Positions 48,000 to 61,700 of a DNA stretch of 64,000 nt are shown here, piece by piece (position 1 is the first letter of the stretch; every line of letters begins with the position of its first letter). The position numbers and the translations under genes are program-made. Under the pieces are notes generated by a model. The model had not been told where the DNA came from and searched no databases. It was given only the letters and a program-made list of their open reading frames with translations. Source of the DNA: Ulota crispa (taxonomy: Eukaryota; Streptophyta; Bryopsida; Orthotrichales; Orthotrichaceae); assembly GCA_963920765.1 (NCBI GenBank), contig OY987249.1, positions 8,494,817 to 8,558,816 on the forward strand, written 5' to 3'.

Positions 48000-49915
48000 T
48001 GTTTCACAAGTTCTTATTGTGTTTTGTCAAGGTTGTTAGTAGTTGCTTTTTCTACTTAGTTGTATGTTTTTCTTGTGAAGGTGATAACAAATGCTTTGGA
48101 CTGTTGATACCCGTTGCAACCTCATCAACATTACATTGAATTGTCGTGTTTTTGGAATGGGCACAGGTGAGGTCCAAAGCTTCTTGGATGATGTGCCAAA
48201 CTCCAGATTAGCTCTACTCACCTCAAACTCTTACTTGTCAAATTTTTCAAAAAAAGCTTTGTTTTGAAAATCTCTTGCTAGAGTGCCTTGGATTATGGAT
48301 TTTTTAGGATATGGAGATACTGGTGGAAACTTTTCTCTGGCTGTAACTACTGTATATGGACACACAATTTTTTTTTTTTGTGGCTTTTTTTCTCTCTTAG
48401 TAGTACTACTTTGAGAGATATACATAATACGTTGAAATTCAATTACTCTGAAGATAGGTTTTGTCTCACTTATATAAGTGCTCAGCCTTGTAATGGTCCG
48501 GTACAGAAATTAGGGTTTGTTTTTCTTGAGTATAGTCTCAAGCTTTGAGACAGAAAAGCTGCAAGTCTAAACATATAAGTCAGCTATAACTTGCACACTG
48601 CATTGCTTTGGTTTGTATAAATGAATTCCCATGCTGCTAAGCTTGGAATATTTACAAGCTAAATCAAACTACCGTGTGGCTGCACAAAAATTTCGTGGCT
48701 TGTTCTTGAGGTAGTACAACTCAGTGATGTATGCAAAATTCTTTGAAAACAAAAGTTTTTTCAAAAGACAAAACAAGCTTTGTGTCAAAATGGTATGTAT
48801 AATCTGCCTAGTCAAGATCTTGACCGGATTATAGGGTAAGTTGTAAACATAGTCAGTTTTAACGACTAAATTCTCATGCATCAGGCTTACATAGATCAAA
48901 AGTTGAATGCACGATGCCTCATACTTGTCTTTTTGAGAAAACTCTTGTCCCTTGGGCTTGAATATCTCACTTGCTGCTACGACTCAATGGCAATAATACT
49001 CATAAAGCTGTGTAATGGCATGTGCCGAATTTCAAAGGCTAGACTTCTAAAGAGAATTATTGTGATTGTTTGAGTTTCAAAATATACTAGTTTCAAGGTT
49101 GGTATACGCAATTATTTAGAAAATGCTAGGACATGCAAAAGTACGGACATATGCCCAGATTCTTGGGATGCACCCTAAAATGTTTTTTTTTTCAAAAATA
49201 ATAATTAAATAATGATGTCTGACGTGGTTGCACTAATGCCATGTCATACTGCTGCAGATTGCCTATGTGGAAGTATTGTGTAAGTGTTCCCAAAGTTCCC
49301 ATAGTTTTGGGGGAATGGGCCCATTCTTGGGTCCAAATCCCTTGTAATGGTTAAATATATGGAGATCTCATATTTTGCACCCAAAATCCAATGAATTGCA
49401 TTTATCTTTTGATTTGAATGTATCCCCTAATCTTTTGGAAGTATCTTCCAATGTTTTGCAAACCAAAACAATAATTAAATTATTAATTATAGACTTTGGA
49501 TAGTTCATAAGTATGTGACATGAATGCAATAAAAACAATATAAAAGTTTGAACACACACAATTTTGCACTTAACCACATCCACTTCTTGAGGGCAAAGTC
49601 AAGCACACTCCCTTGTTCAATAGGTTTATTCCTACATATATGATTGATTTGTCATCCTTATCCATTCCCGTGTAATCCATTTATGAACATCAAGTTCATA
49701 GTCTTTTGAAAATTATTCAACTCTTGGATTTGGGAAGTCTTGCATTATAAACTACGAATAAATCCCTATTGAATGCTTAGATTAAAGTGTCTCAGGTTTT
49801 ATAAACACAATTATTTATAACACAAGTGACAAGATAATTTAGAAAAACCTTAATTTTTGTGTATTAAAACATAACCAAAGGTTGAATGTTTGAATTACCA
49901 TTGAATATATGGATT
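48000..49915. other. No recognisable gene
   Basis: Mixed AT-rich sequence with short open frames only. Neither strand gives a recognisable domain. This lies downstream of the VTI1 stop codon on that gene's strand. Confidence 0.45.
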
Positions 49916-49919
49916 ATTG

Positions 49920-50236
49920 TTGAATCCTACTATAGTAGTACTCTAATAATGATATTTAGTGTTGGCAACACTAACTACAAGCTGTAACACTATTTGACAA
50001 CAACATTACTAGTATTATCAACAATATTTTTTAGCTAAACTTCCACCAAATAATATTCATTATTATTGTAATAATTTTGCTTGCACTAAAATAGATTTCA
50101 AAATTAACACTAATAGTCAACATGAACATTAACTATAACCTAAATGAGAATTGTAGTGAGTTAAATGATAGAATAAATGACACTATAAATACCATAACAA
50201 CAAACATCATTATTAGCAAAGTTCTTGTATTTAATA
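49920..50236. repeat. Dispersed repeat D2, copy 2, at the 3' end of VTI1
   Basis: Homologous to 39060-39345. It begins directly past the VTI1 stop (minus strand), so the transcript's 3' UTR and poly(A) site are probably drawn from this repeat. Confidence 0.5.
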
Positions 50237-53200
50237 TTAATGGCGGGATTTAATATACACTATAAATAGAATTGCAAATAATAAAACTGTTATGACACCG
50301 GCCATCATGTACTTGTGACGTTCAAAGCGTTGAGACATTGAACTTAACACCCTCCGGCTCTTTGCAAGATTGTCGTCCACTCCATGCATCTAAGAATTAG
50401 AGTGACCACAAATAAACAATTTGTAAGACCATACTTAACTTAACACAAGTTGGAAATTCTACAAAATCACATTTAATTGAGTATTTTTGCACTTTAGCTT
50501 GTCATCATGCAGTTGGCCTTCCTTTGATTGAAAAGACAAAACAATGACAATTTCAAAGATTTGTGTATGTGAATTATGGGCTCCAAGGCCAAAAGAAAAT
50601 GTTAGTAGAAACACCAAAATTTTTTAAATCTTCCTTAAAAGATCGCATATGTTTGTGTAACACAACTTCAACACAAAATGTACTTAGTAATGTGAAAAAA
50701 ATAGGGAAATGCATGCATTTACCTTTAGAACAACATTTTAGGTCCAAGTGGAGGCAACTCCAAAAATTATAGAAAGAGTACAAAGCAAACACAAAGCTCA
50801 AGCATGCGTGTAGGATCAATCATTGTAAAGAAACAACCATAGCAACAATTTTTTTTGAAAACATGGGCAAGAATCAAAGGATCATTCAAACCTCTTATGT
50901 GCCCATTGCAAGTAGACATAGAAGACTAATGTTGTAAATGATTACAACGGATGACTAGGAGTGAGCTAAATTAAAAAACTTTGCCTAGGCTACCACAACT
51001 AAATGGTGGAGTTGTCTAAAGAATTTATTTGTGAACACCTAGCCCTTGGAACAAGAGATGCCATTTATGGAAGAAAAAAGTGAATTGAATGTGAAATTTG
51101 ATAAAAATGGAAATTCCATGCATAATAGAGGGAACAAACTTTTGCTTTAAAGAAAAACAAAACACATTCCCTTGTTTGCAATTGAGATGTTTTCTCACCA
51201 CTTCTCTAGATGATTTATGCAGAAGAAATAATGCAAAATTTACAAAACATGAACTCGGATATTCCTCAAAGCCAAAAATTGCATTTTTCATGGGATATTC
51301 TTTTTTTAATATTAAAAATCATTTATGAGGTGCCCTTGGAGCACCTACACCCTTGCACTCTAAGAGTGTGACACTTAACACACTTAAATGATAAGTGCTT
51401 TGGGCCCTCAAAATGTTCTTATGACACTCAATTCTTGTGTGTCAAGCAATGGTCCTTAAAACCACTAATTTAATTTGTGATCTTTCTCCTATATTCCACT
51501 TAATGATTGACCAATTGATTCTTTATGGGACACATTTAGTGAGCAAGGGTGGGGGACAAGAATTTTGAGGACTTCATAGATAATTGTAAACTCTTAGCTT
51601 ACCAAATTTGACAAGAGCAAGATTTAGGTAAACCAGCTTGCTCCCAAAAATGCAAGCATGTAAGGAAAAATTGGATAGAATCAAACAATATGTGCACGTT
51701 CATACATAAAATGTACTAATATTAGTAATTTTGATCGGCAAATCTGCTTGAGAGGGAGTTTGACAATTTCATCCGCTTTTTCACCCAAATTTTTACCCAA
51801 TATTTTTACTGTTATAGTAGCTGGTTTATGCTAGCCAATGATAATTAGAGGTAAGTTTTAGGAAAACATTTGCCAAAAAAAAGGAACCCTGAGTAATGGT
51901 GGGGATGCTTTTAGCTTACAGTTTGTTGGGTGTGGACAAGTGTTTGGTGTTGGAGGCGGAGATCTTGCAAAATATGAACTCCCAGTTCCTCGGTTTCAAC
52001 CATTTGTCGTTGGCTCTCTTTGATCTTCTCCCCAGACTGATTGATCCGGTCTGTCGCCACCATCAGCCTGTCCCTTTGGTTTGCTCCCAGCTGCAAACAC
52101 ACACCCTTGTATCAACCTCCCCCATTAACATGAAATTTTACACCTTCTTACACCTATTTATGCCTTATTATTGTAGGTTGGTAGCAGATTCGGCATGAAA
52201 TAATTCCCCAAAATTTTGCCTAATTATTCTATAAATTATTTTCCAAAAATGCCTTATGTCAAACAAATCAAAAAATTGAAATGTCAAATATTATAAAAGT
52301 TGTTAAGCTTACTAACAATGGAAGGTCAAGGTTGATTCCAAGAGGGCTCAATCTACTGTAAGTTTTATACCAAGGGTTCATTTTAGGAAGTGGAAGATGC
52401 TTAGAAAAAGGCTTAATTCTACTAATTTTTTTGGTTGAACGCCAAATAATAACAACTTTTTTTGAAAGTGCCTAATCTTATTTAATTATGAAATCAGATG
52501 CCTAATTGGGTTTTTCTCAAAAAATAAATGATTTGGCAGTGACCTATCAAATTTGCTCCCAACCTACAGTATGTGAGAAGTCTTTTACCCTTACCATGAT
52601 ATCAAATGACTTATTGTAAATGTTTTAGAGTTAGAACAAAGGTTGGCTTGGCATGGCATCAATTGACTAGCCATGATTGTTTTAGAGGTAATAATTTCTT
52701 GGGAAAATTTCATGGATACCCTTGAAGTTTGCAATATTTACATAGATACCCTTGCTTTTTCAGAAATTACACAAACACCCTTGGACCAAATTTTTTAGGC
52801 GTTTGTTTTGTTATACATGCGGCTTCCCTTCTTCCTTTGTACGCAAGTTGCTTCTTTTTTGTTTCATTACATCCCCTTCTTCAGCACTAGTCATGAAGAA
52901 AGTACAAGCACAACAAATAAATGCTTAAAAATGTTGGTCCAAAGATATTTGTGTAATTTCTGAGAAAGCAGGGATACCTATGTAAATATTGCAAACTTCA
53001 GGGGTATCCATGAAATTTTCCCTAATTTCTTTTATTATATACATAGCAAATCATCTAAAGTCATGCCAATCCATCTTTGGTTTCAATTCAAAAATGGGAC
53101 ACGAGATGGTTCTTTTTCATATCCCAGGAATCTCTACTACGAGAGGTGAACTAAATAATAATCAAGATTTTAATATCAGCATTCCAAAAATTGGTTGTGA

Positions 53201-55421
53201 GGGGCCAATTTTTACTACTTTTGGACTTTTCATGTAGTTCTGGACTTTTTGCGTCCCTACAAATTTGGAGATCTTTCCATACTTCATATGTATCTCCAAG
53301 TGTTTTGCAAGTATTCTACAACGATTTGCAAACCAAAGTAGTTTTTGGATTGTTACAAAGTCCATGAGTAGTTAAATATGGCATACCCTTTTATCTATGA
53401 AAGATTGTTGTAAAGTTAAATTATAATTTTCAGCTATTAGCAGTGGTGTTCAATTGCTTGGTCTCACTCTTTTTCCTTCTATTTACACAAGATTTAACAT
53501 GCCAGCGTTAATGGGTTTTAGGATAAGCCTGTGTTTTTAAAAATAAATTCCAACTGTAAGAGTGGCAAAATGAAAATTTGAGGAACTGATTACTTAGGAC
53601 CTTTTCTATAAGTCATTCCATTCGATACTGAAAACTCTCAATGTCTAAAATTTTGCTTTCTACAAAAAAGCCAAAAATTAAACCCACTACTGATTTTATA
53701 CATGTGCTTTTGTTTCTAGCAATAATGCTGAAGGATGGAGACTGCAATGTATCTCTAAAAGACATACTTGGGATGGATGCACAATTAAAATATTTTTCTC
53801 ATGGTGTTTTGGTTGCCTTTTACAAGTGGGAAAGCACTAAGCAAAAAGATTTTGAACGTACCCCTGGATGATGGCCAACAAGCTCCCCAGGATCCAACAG
53901 TTCATTTCTAGCTGTGAAAGGATCAGTTGAGGCTGAGGAGTTTTTGGCCTCGCGCTTCAATGTGTTCAAGTCTGACTTGTATTCTCGCAACTTTGCCAGA
54001 AGTGAGGCTTTTTGTTGAGGAGGCAATGTCCGTGCTTCAAGATCCATTCTCCTGATCTACATTGAACACCCATAATTTTTATTAAAATTGACTAGAGATG
54101 GAAAGTAACAAAAGTTTGCGTGTTTTACCTGGAATTTTATAGCTATATTTGTTCTCATGTATACAATATTGCAAGAGTGCAAACCTTGTGAGTACTTTAT
54201 GTCAAAGACAAATCCGAGGTATACCAACAAGAAATCTGACAAACTTTTGTTCCACATAACGCATGCAGTCAAATGTTTCCACACATGTTAAGTGTAATAA
54301 TTATATTATTACAGTGATTTTTTTTGTGTAAAACATTGGAACTTTTATAACAACACAATTTCTATAAAAAAAGATGCACAAACCCTTTTATCCTACCAAA
54401 TCCAAGATAATGGCATTCTTTATAATCAATTCAAAACACCTATTAAGAATCGCTTTCATGTTCCAAACTATAATCATCGATGGCGATTCTTACATTGTTC
54501 ATATAAACCTGATGACTGGTGTTTAAGAAGAGACAAAAGTATTGGCAAAGAAAACAGATATTAGTGTATCATTGAGGTTACACAATAGCTTAACGTTGCT
54601 TCAAAAAACTTAATTCTTTGTAACTGACTCTTAATTCCAAAGTTATATAGTTTTTGCCGTCATGAGGGAGGTGCATCCTCTCCAAAACTTACAAATATTG
54701 TCATATTCATTTGTAGAGAAGGTGCATGTAAGCTAAAAAGCGTTACGCTATTCTCATTTGTTCATAAATTCATAAGCTCATAAATTCAAAGAAGAATGAG
54801 TTACAATACCAGAGACTCCGCCTGATCCAGTCCAGCCTTGAGCTCACCAAACTTCTGCTTTTTTTCCACTGCAATTCATGAAATATCCACATTTTCCTTG
54901 TCAATAAGAGTGGAGCATGCAAAAAAATTCTACTTTAGAGAGTTTCAGAGTAGCCACTGCCATGGAGATTCCCATCATTGGATAAAACTTGTCATGTGGA
55001 ACATTCACATTCCTCAAAAACTCTTTTTATTTCAAAACCTTGTCACTTATGTCAAAGAAACTTACACATCTTGTAAACTTGCCACTAATTAAAAAAATGA
55101 AAGAAAGAAGAGGTTTGTAAAAATCCAACTCTATTATGTCCTCTTGGACCTCCCATTCCAACTTTTAAAACACTAAACCTTTAACATTTTGCTATGAAAT
55201 CCATTACCGGTGCCACAACTAACTAAAATGTGGGGTCTGCAACGGAGACAAGTTTTCAATTTCAAAAAATCAAAGAAATGAACAAAAACTGAAACAATTT
55301 AACAATGAGTAGAAGAAGAATGAATCATACCTTCATTGGAACTGACAAAGTTGCACTTTTTATTAAGATTTGTCGAGAGCTCGCAATATTGCCTCTCGTA
55401 ACCGTCAAAGATTTCACTCAT
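50237..55421 (-). CDS. VTI1: VTI1-type vesicle SNARE (Qb-SNARE)
   Basis: The protein is a membrane-anchored SNARE for fusion between Golgi/TGN, prevacuolar compartment and vacuole. Exons on -: 55421-55331, 54868-54805, 54051-53862, 52090-51920, 50389-50237; phases agree at every junction and give 669 nt, 222 residues (Arabidopsis VTI11 has 221). The start MSEIFDGYERQYCELSTNL matches the family; a longer in-frame upstream ATG is rejected. Exon 2 gives EKKQKFGELKAGLDQAESLV, exon 3 MDLEARTLPPQQKASLLAKL (N-terminal three-helix domain), exon 4 QRDRLMVATDRINQSG and ETEELGVHILQDL (SNARE motif), exon 5 HGVDDNLAKSRRVLSSMSQR, a hydrophobic anchor at about 200-218 (MMAGVITVLLFAILFIVYI) and a KSRH tail. 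The exon 2 donor that fits is GT at 54804-54803, after GTATT; using the earlier GTATTG breaks phase. Introns are enlarged by repeats. Confidence 0.94.
51345..51625. repeat. Dispersed repeat D1, copy 3, in VTI1 intron 4
   Basis: Matches 200-500 and 34870-35145 ('tgtgtcaagcaatggtcctt', 'tcctatattccactta', 'gacacatttagtgagcaag'). Lies between the last two VTI1 coding exons. Unclassified. Confidence 0.6.
52701..53022. mobile_element. MULE-like MITE, family M1, copy 3, in VTI1 intron 3
   Basis: Begins GGGAAAATTTCATGGATACC, ends GGTATCCATGAAATTTTCCC, with an exact 9-bp flank TAATTTCTT at 52692-52700 and 53023-53031. The perfect duplication and near-perfect ends suggest this is a young copy. Confidence 0.92.
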
Positions 55422-55499
55422 CGCTGCTAGCCACGCCGATGCCCTAACTTTTCTCTCAACAAGCTGCCTATGCACGTTGCGTTGTCCAAAGCATCTCCT

Positions 55500-56170
55500 T
55501 ACAACTGACACTCATCTTTCTTACTTCAAAGATAAATTACGGTATCCAATTTGCTTCATTCTTCTGATAATATCATTCTTTGACACAATATCCGTGCTTC
55601 TTTTTCCTAACATTCTGATGAAGCGATTGGCATTAATCACTATCACTTATCTTTCATACTTCAAAGACTAATCATGATATCCAATTTGCTTCAATATTCT
55701 AACATCACTCTTTGACACAACCTCCATGCTTCTTTTTCCTAACATTTTGATGAAGATAGCAATTGACATCAATCACTATCGCTTATCTTTCATACTTTAG
55801 AAACAAATCACGGTATCCAATGATCCAATCTGCTTCAATCTTCTGACAACATCGTTATTTGACACAGCATCCGTGCTTCTTTTTCCTAACACTTTGATGA
55901 AGGAAGCGATTGACACTAATCACTATCGCTTATCTTTCTTACTTCAAAGACAAATCACGGTATCCAATCTTTTTTTCATACAACTTTTGTGCTTCTCATT
56001 TTGATGAAGGAAGTGATTAACACTAATCAATGTCGCTCTTCAAAGACAAATCACGGTATCCAATGATCCAATTTGCTTCAATCTTCTGACAACATCGTTC
56101 TTTAACACAACATCAGAGCTTCTTTTTCCCAACATTTTTGATGAAGAAGTCCGTGACATTAATCACTGTA
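55500..56170. repeat. ~130-bp satellite upstream of VTI1
   Basis: About five diverged tandem units. Each contains 'acttcaaagacaaatcacgg', 'tatccaat', 'ttgcttcaatcttctgac', 'tttgacacaacatccgtgct', 'tctttttcctaacattttga' and 'tgaagga', then 'attgacactaatcactatcg'. One unit is shortened. It begins about 80 bp before the VTI1 ATG, so it occupies the region where its promoter should be. Confidence 0.85.
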
Positions 56171-56458
56171 ATAAATTTCTTGACTCCAGCTCTTGGTCTA
56201 CCACTTGAGAACAAGCAAAAACCGCTTCTTAAAAACCTCACAAGAACTCAAGAATGTTGTGAAATGCGGTTGCGGATCACAATTGACCAAAACAGTGTGT
56301 GAAATCCTTGAGGAGATTAATCTTAAGAAAGAACTGGCTATAATTTCCACGAAGCAGAGTTGGAAGGCAATATGTGTAGCGATTATGCACCATAAACTGC
56401 GTGTTTCTGATCAGGATGTGAAATAAATTGAATTGATCGGCAGGTTCAGATCGCCTCA

Positions 56459-57110
56459 TTAACCCCTAAATGCCCAAGGCCTTTTTGAACTTCTTGGCAT
56501 TTTCAGGAAAGTGAACAATCAACCAGCCTTTTCATACTTTTCATCAAGTTTTTTAAAAATGTAACCATACAAATTAAAACTTGACATGTTAGAGATTACA
56601 TAGAAAAAGAAAACACAACAATATCACTTATAGTTTGAAAGATTACAATGTTTGAACATGAGGGTGTTAATGCTATAAAAGTGACTTGAAGTTTTCCAAT
56701 CCTCATTTCACATGTCAAATCTAAAAAGTTGGTCCTCAAAAAAATATGAGGTTTAAGGTCATTACATGTTTAACCTCAATCAATTTATGGTTTTCAAAAT
56801 CTACTCCTATATTTTGTTAAATGGATTTCTCATGCGGATTTTTCTCCAAGCTCTAGTGTATTTGAGGCTCATTTTCAAGATCTTCCAACACTAGAAAACT
56901 CAAGATTGCAGTGGACACCCTTGTACAAAATCTTGAATAGAAAAATCATGAACATTCATTTTCAAGATCAGGTTTTTGATGTTGAAAATAGACTTCAAAA
57001 CAAACTTGGGTTCAAAAGAAAATACCAAAAATAATGATTTGATAAGATTTTATTTGTCTTCAAAGTTTTGCAAACACCCAAATTGGATGCCTTCGGCATT
57101 TAGGGGTTAA
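56459..57110. mobile_element. TTAA-flanked piggyBac-like element, copy 13 (subfamily C, best preserved)
   Basis: 652 bp, left TTAACCCCTAAATGCCCAAG, right CTTCGGCATTTAGGGGTTAA, with TTAA intact on both sides. Interior matched by the right part of the copy ending at 31258. No coding capacity. Confidence 0.8.
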
Positions 57111-57242
57111 CAACGCCGATAATCTTTCCTCACTTCGGTAGAAGAAATTTAAAGCTCCGGCGCTGCAATGACGATTGGCGAGTGGTTGGAGAAATAGCTC
57201 AAAATCATGAAGGTGATTCAAAGTTGCAGGGATTGAGAGCAT

Positions 57243-57440
57243 GCACGATACCGGTACCTCTGTAATATCACACCTTCTATTGTATTGACTCCCTCTGTAG
57301 AATCACATCGGCTATTCTCTCAACCCCCTCTGTAGTATCTCCCTCTGTAGTATCACATATTCTATTCTCTCGATCTTATGTAATAACACACCTATTCTCT
57401 CGACTCCCTCTGTAGTATCACACCTATTCTCTCAAAAGGG
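57243..57440. repeat. ~31-bp minisatellite
   Basis: About six irregular units built on CTCCCTCTGTAGTATCACA followed by CYTATTCTCTCGA. Some units are partly deleted. Confidence 0.8.
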
Positions 57441-57449
57441 TTAATCATA

Positions 57450-58790
57450 TCTACATAATCCTTCAATCACACGCCTCGCATGTAAAGAAACTATATCAAC
57501 TATGGTAACTTTATGGTTTGATGTTTTAATTGTTGCACTCCTTCAACATCATTCATTTTAATTATGAAACCTCATGAGATAACATTTGGTGACAAATTCA
57601 GTCAAACTTTGTATTATGTACTTGCATATAATATAATCTCCACCAAAAAGATAAAATTTTCGCTGCCATCCTTTCCGCAAAGTCAATTCCTCATCATATT
57701 CAAAATTAATTACGTGCTTTGTAGGCTCACAATGCAGGCCAAAAGGTAAGTAAATTTTGAAATGTACCAACTAAGTTACCAAGCAAAAGAAACTGGCAGT
57801 AAAACAGTTTCAAAATAAATAATTGAAGCATTATCACCAGATTCCTAAAAGCCAATGAGATTCCACCATCATTCTACCTCAAATCGACCAACAATCCACC
57901 TCAAATCTACAAGATCCTTCCAGAAATGGCGCTTCCAAGTTTTGGACAGGGTCAGACCGAAAAAAAGAGGTGGAGTACATTGACATGCACAACATCCCCA
58001 TTTAGAGTAGGTGCAAAATTGCTTTTGGCAAGGCTGCAGGTACATGACATGACCAATAATTACATAAGTACCATCCAAGAAATTCAAAGCTTTCAATAAG
58101 GACAATTACAAATTCAAACTAAAGGTGCGTATAAAAGAGGAGCAAATCTTTCTGACAGGAACTCTACATCTCACGAATGCATTTTCGAAGCTGCAATCTG
58201 CTTCTAACAAATTTTATTTCTTTCCGAAATATAACACTCGAATTGTAAAATGACAACATTTTTCAACCCGCAGGGAAAAAAACACATACACACAACCGAG
58301 TTCCCTCACTTCTAATATCAAAACCTTACGGAACCCGACATAATCATGTGCATTTCCAGAGCGTTCAACTTCTTCTATACAACGAACTTGAAAGTACTGA
58401 AAAGAACTTGTGCAGATGCCATATTAAGATCAAACCATAGAAAACCTACTCACAAGCACTGCAAAACATGTCAACCAACACGCCAAGAGAAAAAAATTGC
58501 ATCAATTTGATAAAGAGGGCAGCTTGTATGAAACGTTTGAAAGAAATAAGCATCAGCCAAGCGATAGAATGTTCTAATATATGGGTCAGAATACAGCACT
58601 GAAGACTAATCAGTAAGTGAGTGGTGACGTAACAGGAGTAATTATCCCCCATTTTCAACGATACTCTGCACAAACCACGTGCAGATACGCACCAAGATAC
58701 ATCAATCTCAGTAAACAAGAGACCCAACTAGTTCCGGCAAAAAAGTGAGAAAACCACAACCTTTATTCTTGTGGCGCCTCTTATGTGGAA
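57450..58790. other. No gene recognised; 3' flank of argininosuccinate synthase
   Basis: No open frame with a recognisable product. A minus-strand AATAAAG at about 58771-58777 lies some 15 bases past the argininosuccinate synthase stop; it is too close to be a comfortable poly(A) signal on its own, and the true 3' end is probably further along. Confidence 0.4.
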
Positions 58791-61700
58791 TTACATTCCT
58801 TGTTGCTGCATAGCACGAACACGCGTGGGCAAGCCATACAAGCGAATGAACCCTGCAGCGTCCGCCTGGTCGTAGATCCCGCTGCCTTCCTCGAACGAGG
58901 AGATGTCTTGTCTGTAAAGACTGTGGGGACTGGTCCTGCTGGCCACGGTCACGGAGCCTTTGAAGAGCTTCAGAGTGACTTCACCGGTGGTGGTCTCCGT
59001 CATCTTCTCCATGAACGCATCCATGGACTCCCGGAGAGGGTCGAACCACCGGCCTGCGTACACGAGCTCCGCGTATTTCAATGCCAGCACGTCCTTCATC
59101 TGCATGCTCTCCCTGTCCAGAGTGAGAGCCTCCAGCTCTCGGCATGCAGCTGCCAAAATGGTGCCTCCAGGAGTCTCGTATACGCCCCTGGATTTCATCC
59201 CCACCAACCGGTTCTCCACCATGTCGATTCGGCCGATTCCGTGCTTGCCTCCCATCTCGTTCATGTCCGCGAGCAGCGTCGCGGGGGAGATGTTGTTGCC
59301 GTTGAAACCTACTGGGAGACCCTTCTCAATCTGAATTGTGACGTACCTGTCGTGAAGAATGACAAGCATCAGGGACGGATGAATTTTTTTTTTAATCGGG
59401 CAATATTCGTAGAAAGGAATTCAGAACAAAGCACCAGTTTACGCAACAAAAGAACTACAGACTAAACAGTGAGTTTCAGAGCATCAGCGTTTGTGGTATT
59501 GAAGTACATAAAGCTGTAAAAACTAATAGGTGTAGATCTGAGGTTGGCGAAATACCAATTTTTTAAACTTTCGCCATATTAATGAATGCAATGATGAACT
59601 GCTAGTGTACTGAGTACTTACTCGGGGGTGTCTGGAGCATCGGCAGGATCTACGGACATCACAAACATGTCCTTAACAGGTTCGTTGGCAGGGTCTTCTA
59701 AGATGTCACCCTGAAGCAAAGTAAGGTAATTCAAACACCAGTGTTATTTTCTTTCTCACAATACTGTACATTCTGAGATATACTCGCACAGCAAGACGAA
59801 AACAAAAGGTGATAGCAGGAACTAGAGAACGAAGAAAGGTTGGTTTCAGCTTGCGTCCTATACCTCGTGACTGATGTGCCACAGGTTGCGGTCCCGGCTG
59901 TAAATGGATTTCTTTGTAGCTGTCACTGGGATGTTGTGTTTCTTGGCGTACTCAATGGCGTCCTCTCGTCCTTTGATATCCCACTCTCTCCATGGTGCAA
60001 CCACCGCCAGCTTGGGGTTGAGAGCGAAGAACGTCAACTCAAACCTCACCTGCTCACAGTCGTACATACGATATCAAAATGATTGCAAAAACTACCCTAC
60101 TACTGCAACAGAAGACAGGTTACAAATAGTAACAACAACAATAATAAAAACCACACATGCTTGTGAAGAAAAGTGAAAGGTTGCCTCACCTGATCGTTAC
60201 CCTTTCCAGTGCACCCGTGTGACACTGCATCTGCACCACATGCCTTGGCGCAATCTACCATAGCCTGAGCAACAACCACAAACGCACAAAATGTCCACGT
60301 GAGTTCCAAAATGAATTAGAAACTACCAAGGTAGTAATGCAAGCAGATAATGTTTTTAAATTAGAAAATGTACAAGGAAAGTTCACCTTGGCGATGATAG
60401 GGCGAGCCATGGACGTGCCGAGCAAATACTTGCGCTCGTAGACAGCGCCTGCTCTCAAGCACGGAAAAATGTAATCCTTCACAAACTCTTCCCTCAAGTC
60501 CGCAATAAAAAGTTCACTAGCTCCACTAGCTTTGGCTTTGGCTTCCAAACCGTCGGTTTCCCCGACACCCTGCAATTGCCACAATTAGCTACAATTGTCT
60601 TACAATTCTTACCTTTTCTCATTCTCACCAACGCTGTAGATACTCCATGTGCAAAATTACAGAATGGCCAGCTTGAGAAAGCACAATTACCTGTCCAACG
60701 TCAGCGGTGAAACAAACAACCTCACAACCGTAATTTTCCCTGCAACAAGCCAACAAAATTCAAGTTAAGAGCGTCACCTTTGCGTCTCTCAACAACCAAC
60801 TCCTAAAGAAACGTTGGCGACTTTAAAAAATTGTAGCTTTGCGACCAGGAATCCTCACCTCAACCATGGAACAATCACGGACGTATCCAAACCCCCGCTG
60901 TACGCCAGCACAACTTTGTTCAAGGAACCACGAAGTCCACCTGCCTTCTTTTCCGTCAGCTCCACATCTTCAGTAGCAACAACGGCTCGAACTCCTGCTA
61001 AAACATGCACAAATTACTTCCGTCAAGATTTAGGTCTGCGCTTGAGCTACTGATCCTTCTAGCATTACAAAAAAAATATCTATACTCTCTCATTCTCAAA
61101 GAAAAAAACAACAAACAAGCACCTCTGACTTGCGAAGCTTTCCGTTGGCCGCGGCTTGCGCAAGCTACTGAAAGCGAGTCTCCCCAAACGCGGCTCGTAG
61201 TGGCGCCTAACATTGCCTGCACGACAGAGTCCAATATCAGCTCAAGGAAGCAGAATAAAGACTACCGCATAAAATAAAATAAAATCTTCTAACTAACAAG
61301 AGCATAAAACCGTAAAGCCGTAAACCTTCAGCAACACAAAATTCTTCTAACTAACAAGAGCATAAAACCGTGAAACCGTAAACCTGTGGCAAATTAAAAC
61401 TTAATCGAACTAACGAGAGCATGAACCGTAAATCCGTAAACATTTAGCAAAATAAAATTCTTCGAACTAACAAGAGCATAAAACATTAAAACCGTAAACC
61501 TTTGGCATAATAAAATCCTTCGAACAAACGGGAGCATGAAACCGTGAAACCGTAAACCTTCAGCAACATAAAATTCTTCGAACTAACGAGAGCATGAAAC
61601 ATTAAAACCGTAAACCTTCCGCAACACAAAATTCTTCGAACTAACGAGAGCATGAAACATTAAAACCGTAAACCTTCCGCAACACAAAATTCTTCGAACT

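Noticed and set aside
58785-59465. A 226-codon open frame on + and a 124-codon frame overlapping it
   Set aside because: They lie antisense to the long last exon of argininosuccinate synthase, which is fully supported by homology. The antisense frames have no recognisable product and reflect the GC-rich coding strand.
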